A stretch of 64,000 nt of DNA from Kordiimonas lipolytica (GTDB taxonomy: Bacteria; Pseudomonadota; Alphaproteobacteria; Sphingomonadales; Kordiimonadaceae), in contig NZ_LRUB01000023.1 of the NCBI RefSeq assembly GCF_001550065.1, forward strand, positions 9,640-73,639, in the 5' to 3' direction. Positions 49,243 through 56,651 of this stretch are shown here, in pieces. Position 1 is the stretch's first letter, and every line of letters begins with the position of its first letter. The notes below the pieces were generated by a model, which did no database searches, was not told where the DNA came from, and saw only the letters and a list, made by a program, of their open reading frames with translations. The translations under genes were made by a program, and so were the position numbers.

Positions 49243-49956
49243 TCAGTTCACAAAGACAGTTTCGGCCATATATTCCAGAGAACGGAGGTCGTAGATAGTG
49301 ACCTCGCGGCCGGGCTTGGCCTGAATAATACCCTGGCGTTTGAATTTGCTGAGTACTCGGCAGACTGTTTCCTGGGTCAGGCCCAGATAGTCAGCGATGT
49401 CGATCCGTGACATCGGCAGGCTGAGGGTGCGGCTTTCGCAACTGTTTTTGGACATGTTCGCATGCCAGGTCACAAGGAAGGAGGCGACCCGCTCCGCAGG
49501 ATGTTTGCGGCCGAGAGAAATGATATGATCCATCTGGTGCGCTGAGGCCTGGTGGACCACTTGCATCATTTGCCGCGCCAATGCGGGCGACCGGGTGATG
49601 GCCGCTTCCAGTTGCAGAATGGGATAACAGAGAACAGTCACATCGGTAACGGCCTCGGCGCAGTACTGCGCCTCCTCTTCAAAGGGCTCACCGACCAAGT
49701 CACCCGCACCCAGGAAGCCGATGATCTGGCGACGCCCATCCATCAGGATCTTGCTTGTCTTTATGGTGCCTTCCGTAATTTCGTAAATCGACGTCTGCGG
49801 ATCACCATCATGAAACAGAACACTGTTTCGAAGTAGCCGACGTTGTGTAGAGGTGAGAAAAGAGGACAGTCTGGTGCCACCCTCTTTCAGCATACCGGTT
49901 CTAGAGACGGAATGTGGAATCCTTGGATCAGTGGAATCAGAAATCTGGCGCGTCAT
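49243..49956 (-). CDS. CRP/FNR-family transcription regulator (FixK-like)
   Basis: A 237-residue regulator: cyclic-nucleotide-binding-like beta-roll (about 35-125; 'YEITEGTIKTSKI', 'IGFLGAGDLVGEPF'), dimer helix and C-terminal winged helix 'MSRIDIADYLGLTQETVCRVLSKFKRQGI'. In the recognition helix E196 and R200 match the Glu and Arg of FNR/FixK that read TTGAT; C199 replaces the usual Ser. The N-terminal cysteine cluster of FNR is absent, so it should not sense oxygen through an Fe-S cluster, like FixK. The ATG at 49956 is preceded by GGAG. Upstream lie three phased TGTGACA repeats. It is the best candidate to bind the twelve TTGAT-N4-ATCAA boxes in the window. Confidence 0.9.
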   Translation of the reverse strand: MTRQISDSTDPRIPHSVSRTGMLKEGGTRLSSFLTSTQRRLLRNSVLFHDGDPQTSIYEITEGTIKTSKILMDGRRQIIGFLGAGDLVGEPFEEEAQYCAEAVTDVTVLCYPILQLEAAITRSPALARQMMQVVHQASAHQMDHIISLGRKHPAERVASFLVTWHANMSKNSCESRTLSLPMSRIDIADYLGLTQETVCRVLSKFKRQGIIQAKPGREVTIYDLRSLEYMAETVFVN

Positions 49957-50030
49957 GACAGTCTCCGGCGAAAGTTTGGAACCTATGAAGGGTACAGTCG
50001 CACGGGAAGGTAACCGTGGCACGCGATGTA

Positions 50031-50057
50031 TGTGACACTGTGTGACAAATGGTGACA
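50031..50057. promoter_or_regulatory. Three helically phased TGTGACA repeats upstream of the crp/fnr gene
   Basis: TGTGACA at 50031-50037 and 50041-50047 and GGTGACA at 50051-50057 are direct repeats with exactly 10-bp period. They lie 75-101 bp upstream of the crp/fnr start. Such arrays are typical binding sites of OmpR-family regulators, which bind tandem direct repeats one helix turn apart. Confidence 0.6.
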
Positions 50058-50082
50058 AATATCGCTAAAGCGGCAGCTCTTT

Positions 50083-50523
50083 TCAGGGGTGGTATGGTGG
50101 GGTGTTCCCGTCTTTGGGTACTGGCGCCACTAGGTCGATAGTGGCCAGGGAGGGCATTAGCGCCACAATATCCTTGAGGGAGATTACACCGGCAATCTTG
50201 CCTTCGGCGTCTTTGACCGGCAAACATCGGACGTTGTTGATTTGCATGAGGCGTGCAACATCGACGATATCCTCAATCGGGCTGCACCAGATGGCGTGAC
50301 GGGTCATCAAATCTTCGGGCGTCAGATCAAAAACATTGGGCCCCAAAACCATCCCGCGCCTTACGAGGTCGCCTGCAGTGAGAACGCCAACCAACACGCC
50401 GCGGCAATCACAAACCGGCAGCAAGCCGATTGCGTGTTGTCTTAGCGCTCTGGCGGTATGCGGAATGGGCGCATCGGTCGAAATAGAGACGGGGGCAATA
50501 TCAATGATATCCTTTACTTGCAT
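50083..50523 (-). CDS. Protein with two CBS domains
   Basis: A 146-residue CBS pair: 'VKDIIDIAPVSISTDAPIPHTARAL', 'IGLLPVCDCRGVLVGVLTAGDLVRRG', 'PEDLMTRHAIWCSPIEDIVDVARLM' and 'VRCLPVKDAEGKIAGVISLKDIV'. No other domain is attached. Its first ATG (50532) touches the AGGAG sequence, so I take the second, at 50523, 9 bases from it. It lies 38 bases behind hsp20 on the same strand and thus in its operon; the crp/fnr gene follows after a 126-base gap with its own regulatory repeats. It parallels the CBS gene at 42.8 kb, although the two sequences are only family-level similar. Confidence 0.87.
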   Translation of the reverse strand: MQVKDIIDIAPVSISTDAPIPHTARALRQHAIGLLPVCDCRGVLVGVLTAGDLVRRGMVLGPNVFDLTPEDLMTRHAIWCSPIEDIVDVARLMQINNVRCLPVKDAEGKIAGVISLKDIVALMPSLATIDLVAPVPKDGNTPPYHP

Positions 50524-50561
50524 GACGCTCATCTCCTATTGCTACCAAACCCGAGGCGCTG

Positions 50562-51059
50562 TCAGTCCTTTTTGACCGAGATCTTGCGTTCCTGTTTTTT
50601 GGTGGCTTTGGATTTCGGGATCAGAATTCGCAGCACGCCCTGTTGCAGGGTGGCTTCGATTTTGGCCTCATCGGGTTCTATCGGCAGGTCTAATTCCCTG
50701 TAGAAAGCGCCGCTATCACACTCCTGATGCAGAATCTCAGCGTCGGAGTCATGCAGGATCTCCTCACGGTGACCACGCAGGATCAGGCGCTGCCCGGACA
50801 GCGTGATGTCGATGTCATCGAGCGCCATGCCAGGGACGTCTGCGCAAATATCCAGGTGGGAGTCTGTCAGCATTGCGTCGATCGGGATGGGGTGTTTACC
50901 ATTGACGCTGCCGCGCCATGGCATGGTGACCCGAACCTTGGGCGCGTAATCGTGAAAGAGCCGGTCAACTTCTTCATGTAGACGGTGCAGTGGCGTGAGA
51001 ATGGCCCGTTGAGCAAATGCTTCCGCATTGTCGCGGGACGTTTTTATCAGGTCATCCAT
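50562..51059 (-). CDS. Hsp20/alpha-crystallin small heat-shock protein
   Basis: A 165-residue holdase chaperone. The alpha-crystallin domain runs from about residue 55 ('IPIDAMLTDSHLDICADVPGMALDDIDITL' in parts) through 'LILRGHREE' to 'EATLQQGVLRILIPKS', with the G-x-L box as 'GVLRILIPK'. The N-terminus 'LHRLHEEVDRLFHDY' is the usual amphipathic segment. It ends in a Lys-rich tail. The gene is preceded by an FNR-type box centred 87 bp upstream and followed by a CBS gene in the same operon. A second, different hsp20 gene is at 54.2 kb. Confidence 0.92.
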   Translation of the reverse strand: MDDLIKTSRDNAEAFAQRAILTPLHRLHEEVDRLFHDYAPKVRVTMPWRGSVNGKHPIPIDAMLTDSHLDICADVPGMALDDIDITLSGQRLILRGHREEILHDSDAEILHQECDSGAFYRELDLPIEPDEAKIEATLQQGVLRILIPKSKATKKQERKISVKKD

Positions 51060-51139
51060 AAAATCCTCCTGTTGGGGCGAGGTGAAGCCGAAAATAGTGT
51101 CTGTATGATTTCAATATGAATGAACCGTGTGCCGCCGCA

Positions 51140-51153
51140 TTGATTGCAGTCAA
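51140..51153. promoter_or_regulatory. FNR/FixK-type box upstream of hsp20 (51.1 kb)
   Basis: TTGATTGCAGTCAA has one mismatch to the consensus and is centred 87 bp upstream of the leftward hsp20. It lies 21 bases past the ppsA stop codon, so it serves hsp20. Confidence 0.65.
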
Positions 51154-51173
51154 CAACAGTGAACCGCAATGAC

Positions 51174-53600
51174 TTACTGCACCATGTCTTCCATAAGGGC
51201 CGTTTTCTGCAGTGCGCGCTCCGTGGCGGCGACAGTTTCGAAAATATCGAAAAAGACGTCGCTTGTGACGCTCATGGAATCGATCCCGATCTCCACCAGG
51301 AATTCAGCGAAATCGGGATAGTCCGATGGTGCCTGGCCACATATGCCGATGGGTACGCCACTCAGGTGGGCACCTTCGACAGCCATCGTGATTGCCCTCT
51401 TGACGGCCGGATCACGCTCGTCAAAGGTTTCAGCCAAAAGAGCCGAGTCCCGGTCGATCCCCAGCGTGAGTTGGGTCAGGTCGTTCGAACCGATTGAAAA
51501 GCCGTCGAACCGTTCGGCAAACTCTGCGACCGACAGCACATTGCTTGGGATTTCGCACATGATATAGACCTCGAGGCCATCTATGTCGCGCTTGAGGCCA
51601 TGGGTGGACATGGCCGATAGAACAGCATCCGCTTCACCAAGGGTGCGGCAGAAAGGGATCATGAGGCGGATATTATCGAACCCCATTTCGCTGCGCGCCC
51701 GCCTGACCGCAGCGCATTCAAGCGCGAAAGCCTTGGCATAGGCGGCGTGGATATATCGTGCCGCACCGCGGAAACCGATCATCGGGTTATCCTCTGCCTG
51801 TTCGTAGGTTGCTCCACCAAGTAACGCGGCATATTCGTTTGATTTGAAATCAGACAGCCGCACGATCACGGGGCGTGGGTGGAAGGCGGCCGCGATCTTG
51901 GCGATACCCTCCGTCAGCATCTGAACGAAGAAGTCTGCGCCGCTTGTGAACGGTAATATGCGGTCCTTTATCTGTTGTTTGAGGTGCGTGTCGCTCAGCG
52001 TGTCCAGTTCTAACAGGGCCATGGGATGAACACCGATGGCGTGGGTGATGATAAATTCAATTCTCGCCAACCCGACACCGTCGCTTGGCAATATACCCAT
52101 CTGGAATGCCTGTTCCGGATCGGCGGCATTGAGCATGATTTTGGTGTGGGGCCGGGGCGTCTCGCCGATGTCTTTCCGCTCGGTCTTGAAGGCGACGACA
52201 CCTTCAAGCACGCGGCCGGTTTCGCCAGCCGAGCAATCAACCGTTATGATGTCCCCATCCCTGATCGTTGCGGTGCCATTTTCTGTCCCGACGATGGCCG
52301 GGATACCAAGTTCCCGTGCAACAATGGCGCTGTGGCAGGTGCGACCGCCATGGTCAGTTACGATGGCGGCAGCCTGCTTCATGATGGGTTCCCAATCCGG
52401 GCTGGTGGTTTCCGCCAGCAGGATATCGCCGGGCTGGAAGGCCCCAAGATGGTTCTTGTCTGTCACATGACGTGCGGTGCCTGTGGCGATCTTCTTGCCG
52501 ATGGCGCGACCAGATGCCAAAGTGGTGGCCTTGCCGGTCAGTCGGTAGCGGATGATTATGGCGGGATCAACCAGCGCCTGAACCGTCTCAGGCCGTGCCT
52601 GCAGGATATATAGGCGACCGTCGCCAGCGTCCTTGGCCCACTCGATGTCCATGGGCGTTGCGTGGCCATAGTGGTCGCTATAGTGCCGTTCGATTTGTAC
52701 GGCGGTCTCGGCAAGCGCGATAATCTCGTCATCCTGCAGACAGAAGCGAAGCTGCAGGCTGTCTGGTACAGGAACCGTCCGTGTGTCCATGGTTGCGTCG
52801 GTACCCGTAACCACTTTCTGGTGCTTGCGGCCCAGTTTATGCTGGAATACGGCTTTATATCCGGCTGCAAGGCGGCCTTTATGGACATAATATTCATCAG
52901 GCTCGACAAGCCCCTGGACGATGGCTTCACCACAGCCGTAGGCCGCGCTGACAAGCACGCAGTTACGGAATCCCGTTTCCGGGTCCAGCGTGAACATCAC
53001 GCCGGAACAGGCTTCGTCTGAGGCGACCATACGCTGCACACCAACCGACAGCGAGACCGTCATATGGTCGATCTTATGATCGATGCGGTAAGAAAGCGCC
53101 CGGTCGGTATAAAGGGAGGCATAGCAGCGCTTAACGGCATCCAGCAGGCTTTCAACCCCGGTGACCGACAGAAAGCTGTCATGCTGTCCGGCGAAGGAAA
53201 GCCCCGGCAGGTCTTCCGCCGTTGCGCTTGACCGCACAGCAACAGCGCATGCTTCGCCTTTGTCATTTGCCAAAGCCCTATAGGAATTCGAGATGGCGAC
53301 AACCAGATCGTCCGGAAGGGCTGCTTCAAGAACCAGATTTCTGATGGCCTGGCCTATTTCAGCAAAGGTGTCCAGGTCCTGTTTTTTTAGCTGTTTGATC
53401 AATCCAGAGATCTGGGGCACTAGCCGGTTTTGGCTGAGGAAGTGTTTGAACCCTGCGGTGGTAATGGCAAACCCGTCCGGCACCGAAATGCCGGTTTCTG
53501 GCAGGCTTCGGGCAAGCTCACCCAAGGACGCGTTTTTGCCGCCAACGAGCGGGAGATCTTTGAGGGACAGGCGGTCGAAGGGCAACGTGAAACGGGTCAT
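51174..53600 (-). CDS. ppsA: Phosphoenolpyruvate synthase
   Basis: An 808-residue enzyme that converts pyruvate + ATP to PEP + AMP + Pi. Domains in order: ATP-grasp/PPDK N-terminal ('VGGKNASLGELARSL', 'VRSSATAEDLPGLSFAGQHDSFL' in parts), phosphohistidine domain with the catalytic His in 'GGRTCHSAIVARELGIPAIVG', and C-terminal PEP-binding barrel ('GVGLARIEFIITHAIGVHP', 'FSIGSNDLTQLTLGIDRDS'). The ATG at 53600 follows GGAG and matches the family start; the open frame extends 23 codons upstream. An FNR-type box identical to that of glgC is centred 75 bp upstream. Together with pdh and glg genes it links pyruvate to gluconeogenesis and glycogen when respiration slows. Confidence 0.95.
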   Translation of the reverse strand: MTRFTLPFDRLSLKDLPLVGGKNASLGELARSLPETGISVPDGFAITTAGFKHFLSQNRLVPQISGLIKQLKKQDLDTFAEIGQAIRNLVLEAALPDDLVVAISNSYRALANDKGEACAVAVRSSATAEDLPGLSFAGQHDSFLSVTGVESLLDAVKRCYASLYTDRALSYRIDHKIDHMTVSLSVGVQRMVASDEACSGVMFTLDPETGFRNCVLVSAAYGCGEAIVQGLVEPDEYYVHKGRLAAGYKAVFQHKLGRKHQKVVTGTDATMDTRTVPVPDSLQLRFCLQDDEIIALAETAVQIERHYSDHYGHATPMDIEWAKDAGDGRLYILQARPETVQALVDPAIIIRYRLTGKATTLASGRAIGKKIATGTARHVTDKNHLGAFQPGDILLAETTSPDWEPIMKQAAAIVTDHGGRTCHSAIVARELGIPAIVGTENGTATIRDGDIITVDCSAGETGRVLEGVVAFKTERKDIGETPRPHTKIMLNAADPEQAFQMGILPSDGVGLARIEFIITHAIGVHPMALLELDTLSDTHLKQQIKDRILPFTSGADFFVQMLTEGIAKIAAAFHPRPVIVRLSDFKSNEYAALLGGATYEQAEDNPMIGFRGAARYIHAAYAKAFALECAAVRRARSEMGFDNIRLMIPFCRTLGEADAVLSAMSTHGLKRDIDGLEVYIMCEIPSNVLSVAEFAERFDGFSIGSNDLTQLTLGIDRDSALLAETFDERDPAVKRAITMAVEGAHLSGVPIGICGQAPSDYPDFAEFLVEIGIDSMSVTSDVFFDIFETVAATERALQKTALMEDMVQ

Positions 53601-53668
53601 GGTGGGCTCCGATGTGTTTGGATGGCTGACATGGCCCTGTATCTTAGGTGAAGAGCCATGCTCTACCA

Positions 53669-53682
53669 TTGACAGGGATCAA
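53669..53682. promoter_or_regulatory. FNR/FixK-type box upstream of ppsA
   Basis: TTGACAGGGATCAA, identical in all 14 bases to the site before glgC, is centred 75 bp upstream of the ppsA start at 53600. Confidence 0.7.
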
Positions 53683-54083
53683 TATTCAAATCTGGAGGGG
53701 GATGCGCCCCAGGCCAATGGCACCTGGAATTTAGAATAGAAAATATACGGTACCCGCGATCCACTTAGCATCCAAGCCAGAGTTTCCTCCTGCCGGTCAG
53801 CGTCGTGGGTCGCGGGCCCGTTCACGATAGATCATCACGTTCCTGATCCGACAGTCCAATCGGTGCCTTGACAGACACTTTCATGAAGAGTTTTTCAGGC
53901 CTCGCTCCTCACCGTGTCCAGCCACGATAAGCTGACCTTGGAGCAGTTTCATTGATTTTAATCAATGGATGATTTTTTCATCAGGCAGATGGCCTTCTGC
54001 AATCTTTTGACAGTCTGCTGTCGCCGATTGGCCCCGCTTGTCCCTCTGGAGCCTCTCTTTTTGACTGATCAATTTGCCCAAAA
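53683..54083. other. Long intergenic region between divergent ppsA and hsp20, with a distal FNR box
   Basis: No gene is visible in these 401 bases. Apart from the box at 53952-53965 nothing stands out: no stable hairpin and no sizeable open frame with a ribosome-binding site. The divergent arrangement suggests promoter DNA for ppsA on one side and hsp20 on the other. Confidence 0.45.
53952..53965. promoter_or_regulatory. FNR/FixK-type box, distal site upstream of hsp20 (54.2 kb)
   Basis: TTGATTTTAATCAA is a perfect consensus match, 132 bp upstream of a second box (54084). It is 200 bp from the hsp20 start and may belong to an upstream promoter or act together with the proximal site. Confidence 0.65.
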
Positions 54084-54097
54084 CTGATCAGGATCAA
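54084..54097. promoter_or_regulatory. FNR/FixK-type box, proximal site upstream of hsp20 (54.2 kb)
   Basis: CTGATCAGGATCAA has one mismatch to TTGAT-N4-ATCAA and is centred 68 bp upstream of the hsp20 start at 54159, the same spacing as at several other genes of the window. Confidence 0.65.
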
Positions 54098-54158
54098 TGT
54101 GGGCTCCGATGTCGGGGCATAAAGTCTGCCATTGTCCACCGATTAAGAGGAGACCGTT

Positions 54159-54671
54159 ATGGCCACAAGTAAGAACCTGACCCCGAGCGGAAATGGCGGT
54201 CGTCGCCTTTCCTTTTGGAACAATGATCCTTTTGAATCTCTTCATGACGATATGGATCGGCTTTTCAGCCGCTATCTGACCCCGTCTCTCCTGCATCGTC
54301 CGTCAGCTTTGCTGGGCAGTGACATGTCGGCCCAGAATTACGCACAGATGGACGTGCGCGAAAGCGATGAAGCGATTGATATCAAGGTTGATGTGCCTGG
54401 CATGGATGTCGATGACATCAACGTGACCTTGACCGACAAGACGCTCTTGACGATCCGGGGCGAGCGGAAGACAGAATCTGAAGAGAAGCTGAAAGACTTT
54501 TACCGTGTCGAACGCGCGTACGGCAGCTTCCTGCGCCGTATCGACCTGCCGGCGGAAGTGGACGAAAACAAGATCGATGCCTCTGTCAAACGCGGCGTCC
54601 TGAGCCTGCATTTGCCCAAGACGGCGCAGGCCAAAGCGCATGAGAAGAAAATCAAGATCAAAGCTTCATGA
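54159..54671 (+). CDS. Hsp20/alpha-crystallin small heat-shock protein
   Basis: A 170-residue small heat-shock protein of the class common in bacteria under stress. N-terminal 'DPFESLHDDMDRLFSRYL', alpha-crystallin domain from 'YAQMDVRESDEAIDIKVDVPGMDVDDINVTL' (in parts) to 'VKRGVLSLHLPKT', and a Lys-rich C-terminus. It is expected to form oligomers that hold unfolded proteins. AGAGGAG precedes the ATG. Two FNR-type boxes lie upstream and a strong intrinsic terminator follows, so it is a single-gene unit. It differs clearly from the hsp20 at 50.6 kb, so the two are not a recent duplication. Confidence 0.94.
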   Translation: MATSKNLTPSGNGGRRLSFWNNDPFESLHDDMDRLFSRYLTPSLLHRPSALLGSDMSAQNYAQMDVRESDEAIDIKVDVPGMDVDDINVTLTDKTLLTIRGERKTESEEKLKDFYRVERAYGSFLRRIDLPAEVDENKIDASVKRGVLSLHLPKTAQAKAHEKKIKIKAS

Positions 54672-54703
54672 GCCTATTGCTCGACCTCCCTGAGCAGACT
54701 TGG

Positions 54704-54730
54704 TGGCGCTTTCGAGCGCCGCCTTTCTTT
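54704..54730 (+). terminator. Intrinsic terminator after hsp20
   Basis: GGCGCT-TTCG-AGCGCC forms a 6-bp GC-rich stem (extended by G-C and G-T pairs) capped by a UUCG tetraloop, followed by TTTCTTTATT. It lies 33 bases after the hsp20 stop and is the clearest intrinsic terminator in the window. Confidence 0.85.
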
Positions 54731-55195
54731 ATTATATGACATTATCTGGCCAGGTGTTTTGCGATTTGCCCAAAGATCAGGGGCACGTTCAAACCATCAA
54801 GTTCCTAACCAAGTAAATGGCTTCAATCCGGGGGCAAGGTCAAGCAAAACCAAGTCGCTTTATGAGGGGCAGAAAGGCGACAATAGCCGGAGCAGCAGAT
54901 CAGACCTAGTTGACGGGTATCACCTATATAGAGACGCCTGAGAGCTTAAGTTGCCGGCTGGTTGATGCTGGCCCACAATCTCGAAGTCAGCATAAACCTG
55001 CGTGGGCATTGCCATGACAACACCGTCGCTGAGAGCTTCTTCCAGCTCCTCAATTGAGAGCGAATCAGGCGGCTGAAATCCTAGGACCGCACAAAGCCTA
55101 GACGAGACATTTTTGATTGTGTCGAGATTTCTACAGCCCAAAATACAAGTATGTCAGCAGCAAAATGTGAAAGGCCCATGGGTCCATAACACGCT
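54731..55195. other. Intergenic region without a supported gene
   Basis: These 465 bases carry one leftward open frame (54920-55141, 73 codons, containing 'SIEELEEALSDGVVMAMPTQVY'), but it starts with TTG, has no clear ribosome-binding site and no recognisable domain. It may be the remnant of a protein once downstream of the HD-GYP gene. Nothing else is evident. Confidence 0.4.
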
Positions 55196-55798
55196 TCATA
55201 TGTGGCGCGTAACTTTTCCCAGTCCACTGCTTACCAACTCGCAGGCAGCCTCAACAATTTTTCCGTCCAAGCGTATATCTGCATCCTTTTCCAACTCAGA
55301 AATGACCTTGCTACGACTTAACGGTACTCGATAGGTCCTTTTGCTAACCATCGCATGAATACTGTCGGCTACTGCAACAACCCTAACAGCCTCGGAAAGG
55401 AATTCGGCCTTCAAGCCTTGCGGATATCCAGACCCATCCATTCGCTCATGATGGTTGCGGGAAATGTCTGCAATCGTCTGGCTAAACCCTAGCCCCTCTA
55501 GTATCGACCATCCATGCTCTACATGTGTTTGTATAAGGCCATACTCTGCCGGTAAAAGCGCACTTGGCTTAGAAAGCAGTTGGGAAGGAATGGCATTTTT
55601 CCCAATATCATGGAGCAGAGCACCAAGATAGATTTCTTGAACATATGACTTTTCGAATCCTAGTCGTTCGCCAATCGCCTTGGAAATATCCGCTGTTCCT
55701 CTTAAATGATATGCCGTGTATGGATCCCGCATGTTTAGCAGAGAAACGAATGACCAAGCTATCTGTTCAGTTTTATACATCACGGTTCCAATTTTCAT
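55196..55798 (-). CDS. HD-GYP domain phosphodiesterase-like protein
   Basis: A 200-residue protein that is almost only an HD-GYP domain. 'DPYTAYHLRGTADISKAIGERLG' gives the first helix with its conserved His, 'GALLHDIGKNAIP' the HD motif, 'HVEHGWSIL' and 'NHHERMDGSGYPQGL' the GYP motif. Such proteins hydrolyse cyclic di-GMP or related dinucleotides with a bi- or trinuclear metal site; all metal ligands seem present. No sensory domain is attached, and the start is not well supported by a ribosome-binding site, so the true N-terminus may differ. The 185-residue unknown gene lies 61 bases upstream on the same strand. Confidence 0.85.
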   Translation of the reverse strand: MKIGTVMYKTEQIAWSFVSLLNMRDPYTAYHLRGTADISKAIGERLGFEKSYVQEIYLGALLHDIGKNAIPSQLLSKPSALLPAEYGLIQTHVEHGWSILEGLGFSQTIADISRNHHERMDGSGYPQGLKAEFLSEAVRVVAVADSIHAMVSKRTYRVPLSRSKVISELEKDADIRLDGKIVEAACELVSSGLGKVTRHI

Positions 55799-55859
55799 GG
55801 TTTGGCCAGCTTGATACCTTGATCACCTGCTGATCTGACCAACTAGCCAAAATTCAGTA

Positions 55860-56417
55860 TCACGCTATTGAACGACTGATCGATGCATCATGCGCCTCTT
55901 TAGTTGGATGGCGAAAAAACTGCTCCAGAGCAGACCATGTCGACCCCTGACCCGTCTCAATCTCGATTCCAGACGAAACTATCTCGAATATGGTTCCATG
56001 CATGGTGAACACGAAATGGTGGAGCAAACTTGGGCAGTCATATTGATGGATTTCACTGTCCGCTAATCTGCGGCGAATAATCTTAATTAGTTCCGATTTT
56101 TCAACCTCATAATGGCTAAACGGCTTTAGACCCAACTGCGAGAGCCTATGTTTGGAAACTGTGTCATCCTCATAAATTTCAGACGAAAAATGCATGACGT
56201 GCCGAAAGCGGAGTAAAGCATATTTTTGTCGCTCTAATGCGTCCGTCGGATTTGCCGCAAACCGTTCAGACCAGCCTGTTTCATCTGTATGAGCATAATA
56301 CGAAAAGAGCAGATCATTTCCGATGGTTGCATAGACGGGAGCCTGAAACGTGCGATTTGACGCTGGCACCCTTGATAGGGGTTTAAGTGTCTCGCTGGTT
56401 CCGAATCGAATAGTCAT
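55860..56417 (-). CDS. Hypothetical protein upstream of the HD-GYP gene
   Basis: A 185-residue protein that I do not recognise. It seems soluble, mixed alpha/beta, with blocks 'ATIGNDLLFSYYAHTDETGWSE' and 'SLLHHFVFTMHGTIFEIVS' and several Tyr/His/Phe residues. The second block suggests a beta-sheet of a sensory or PilZ-like fold, but no PilZ motif (RxxxR, DxSxxG) is present. Its position in front of the HD-GYP gene suggests a regulatory partner in cyclic di-GMP signalling. Base composition is lower in GC than the metabolic block. Confidence 0.55.
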   Translation of the reverse strand: MTIRFGTSETLKPLSRVPASNRTFQAPVYATIGNDLLFSYYAHTDETGWSERFAANPTDALERQKYALLRFRHVMHFSSEIYEDDTVSKHRLSQLGLKPFSHYEVEKSELIKIIRRRLADSEIHQYDCPSLLHHFVFTMHGTIFEIVSSGIEIETGQGSTWSALEQFFRHPTKEAHDASISRSIA

Positions 56418-56651
56418 TTCTGCTCCAGAATATAACTTAAGAGAGATATTTCACGACCAACAATAGATTCATTTTCAGCAAGCCACAAGTAATCATCCAA
56501 TGGCCATCGCCTTGTTCCTGGCGTGAATTGCCACAGCAATTGAACTTCCTATCTAATGGAGAAGAAATGCAGTAGTATTCATTCGATGATGTGGTGAAGG
56601 CAGAGTTTCGTATCAAGTAGTTGTCGCCTGTTGAAATGATGGGGTGGACTA

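Noticed and set aside
54920..55141. A 73-codon leftward open frame as a gene
   Set aside because: TTG start, no ribosome-binding site and no recognisable domain; kept only as a note on the intergenic region.
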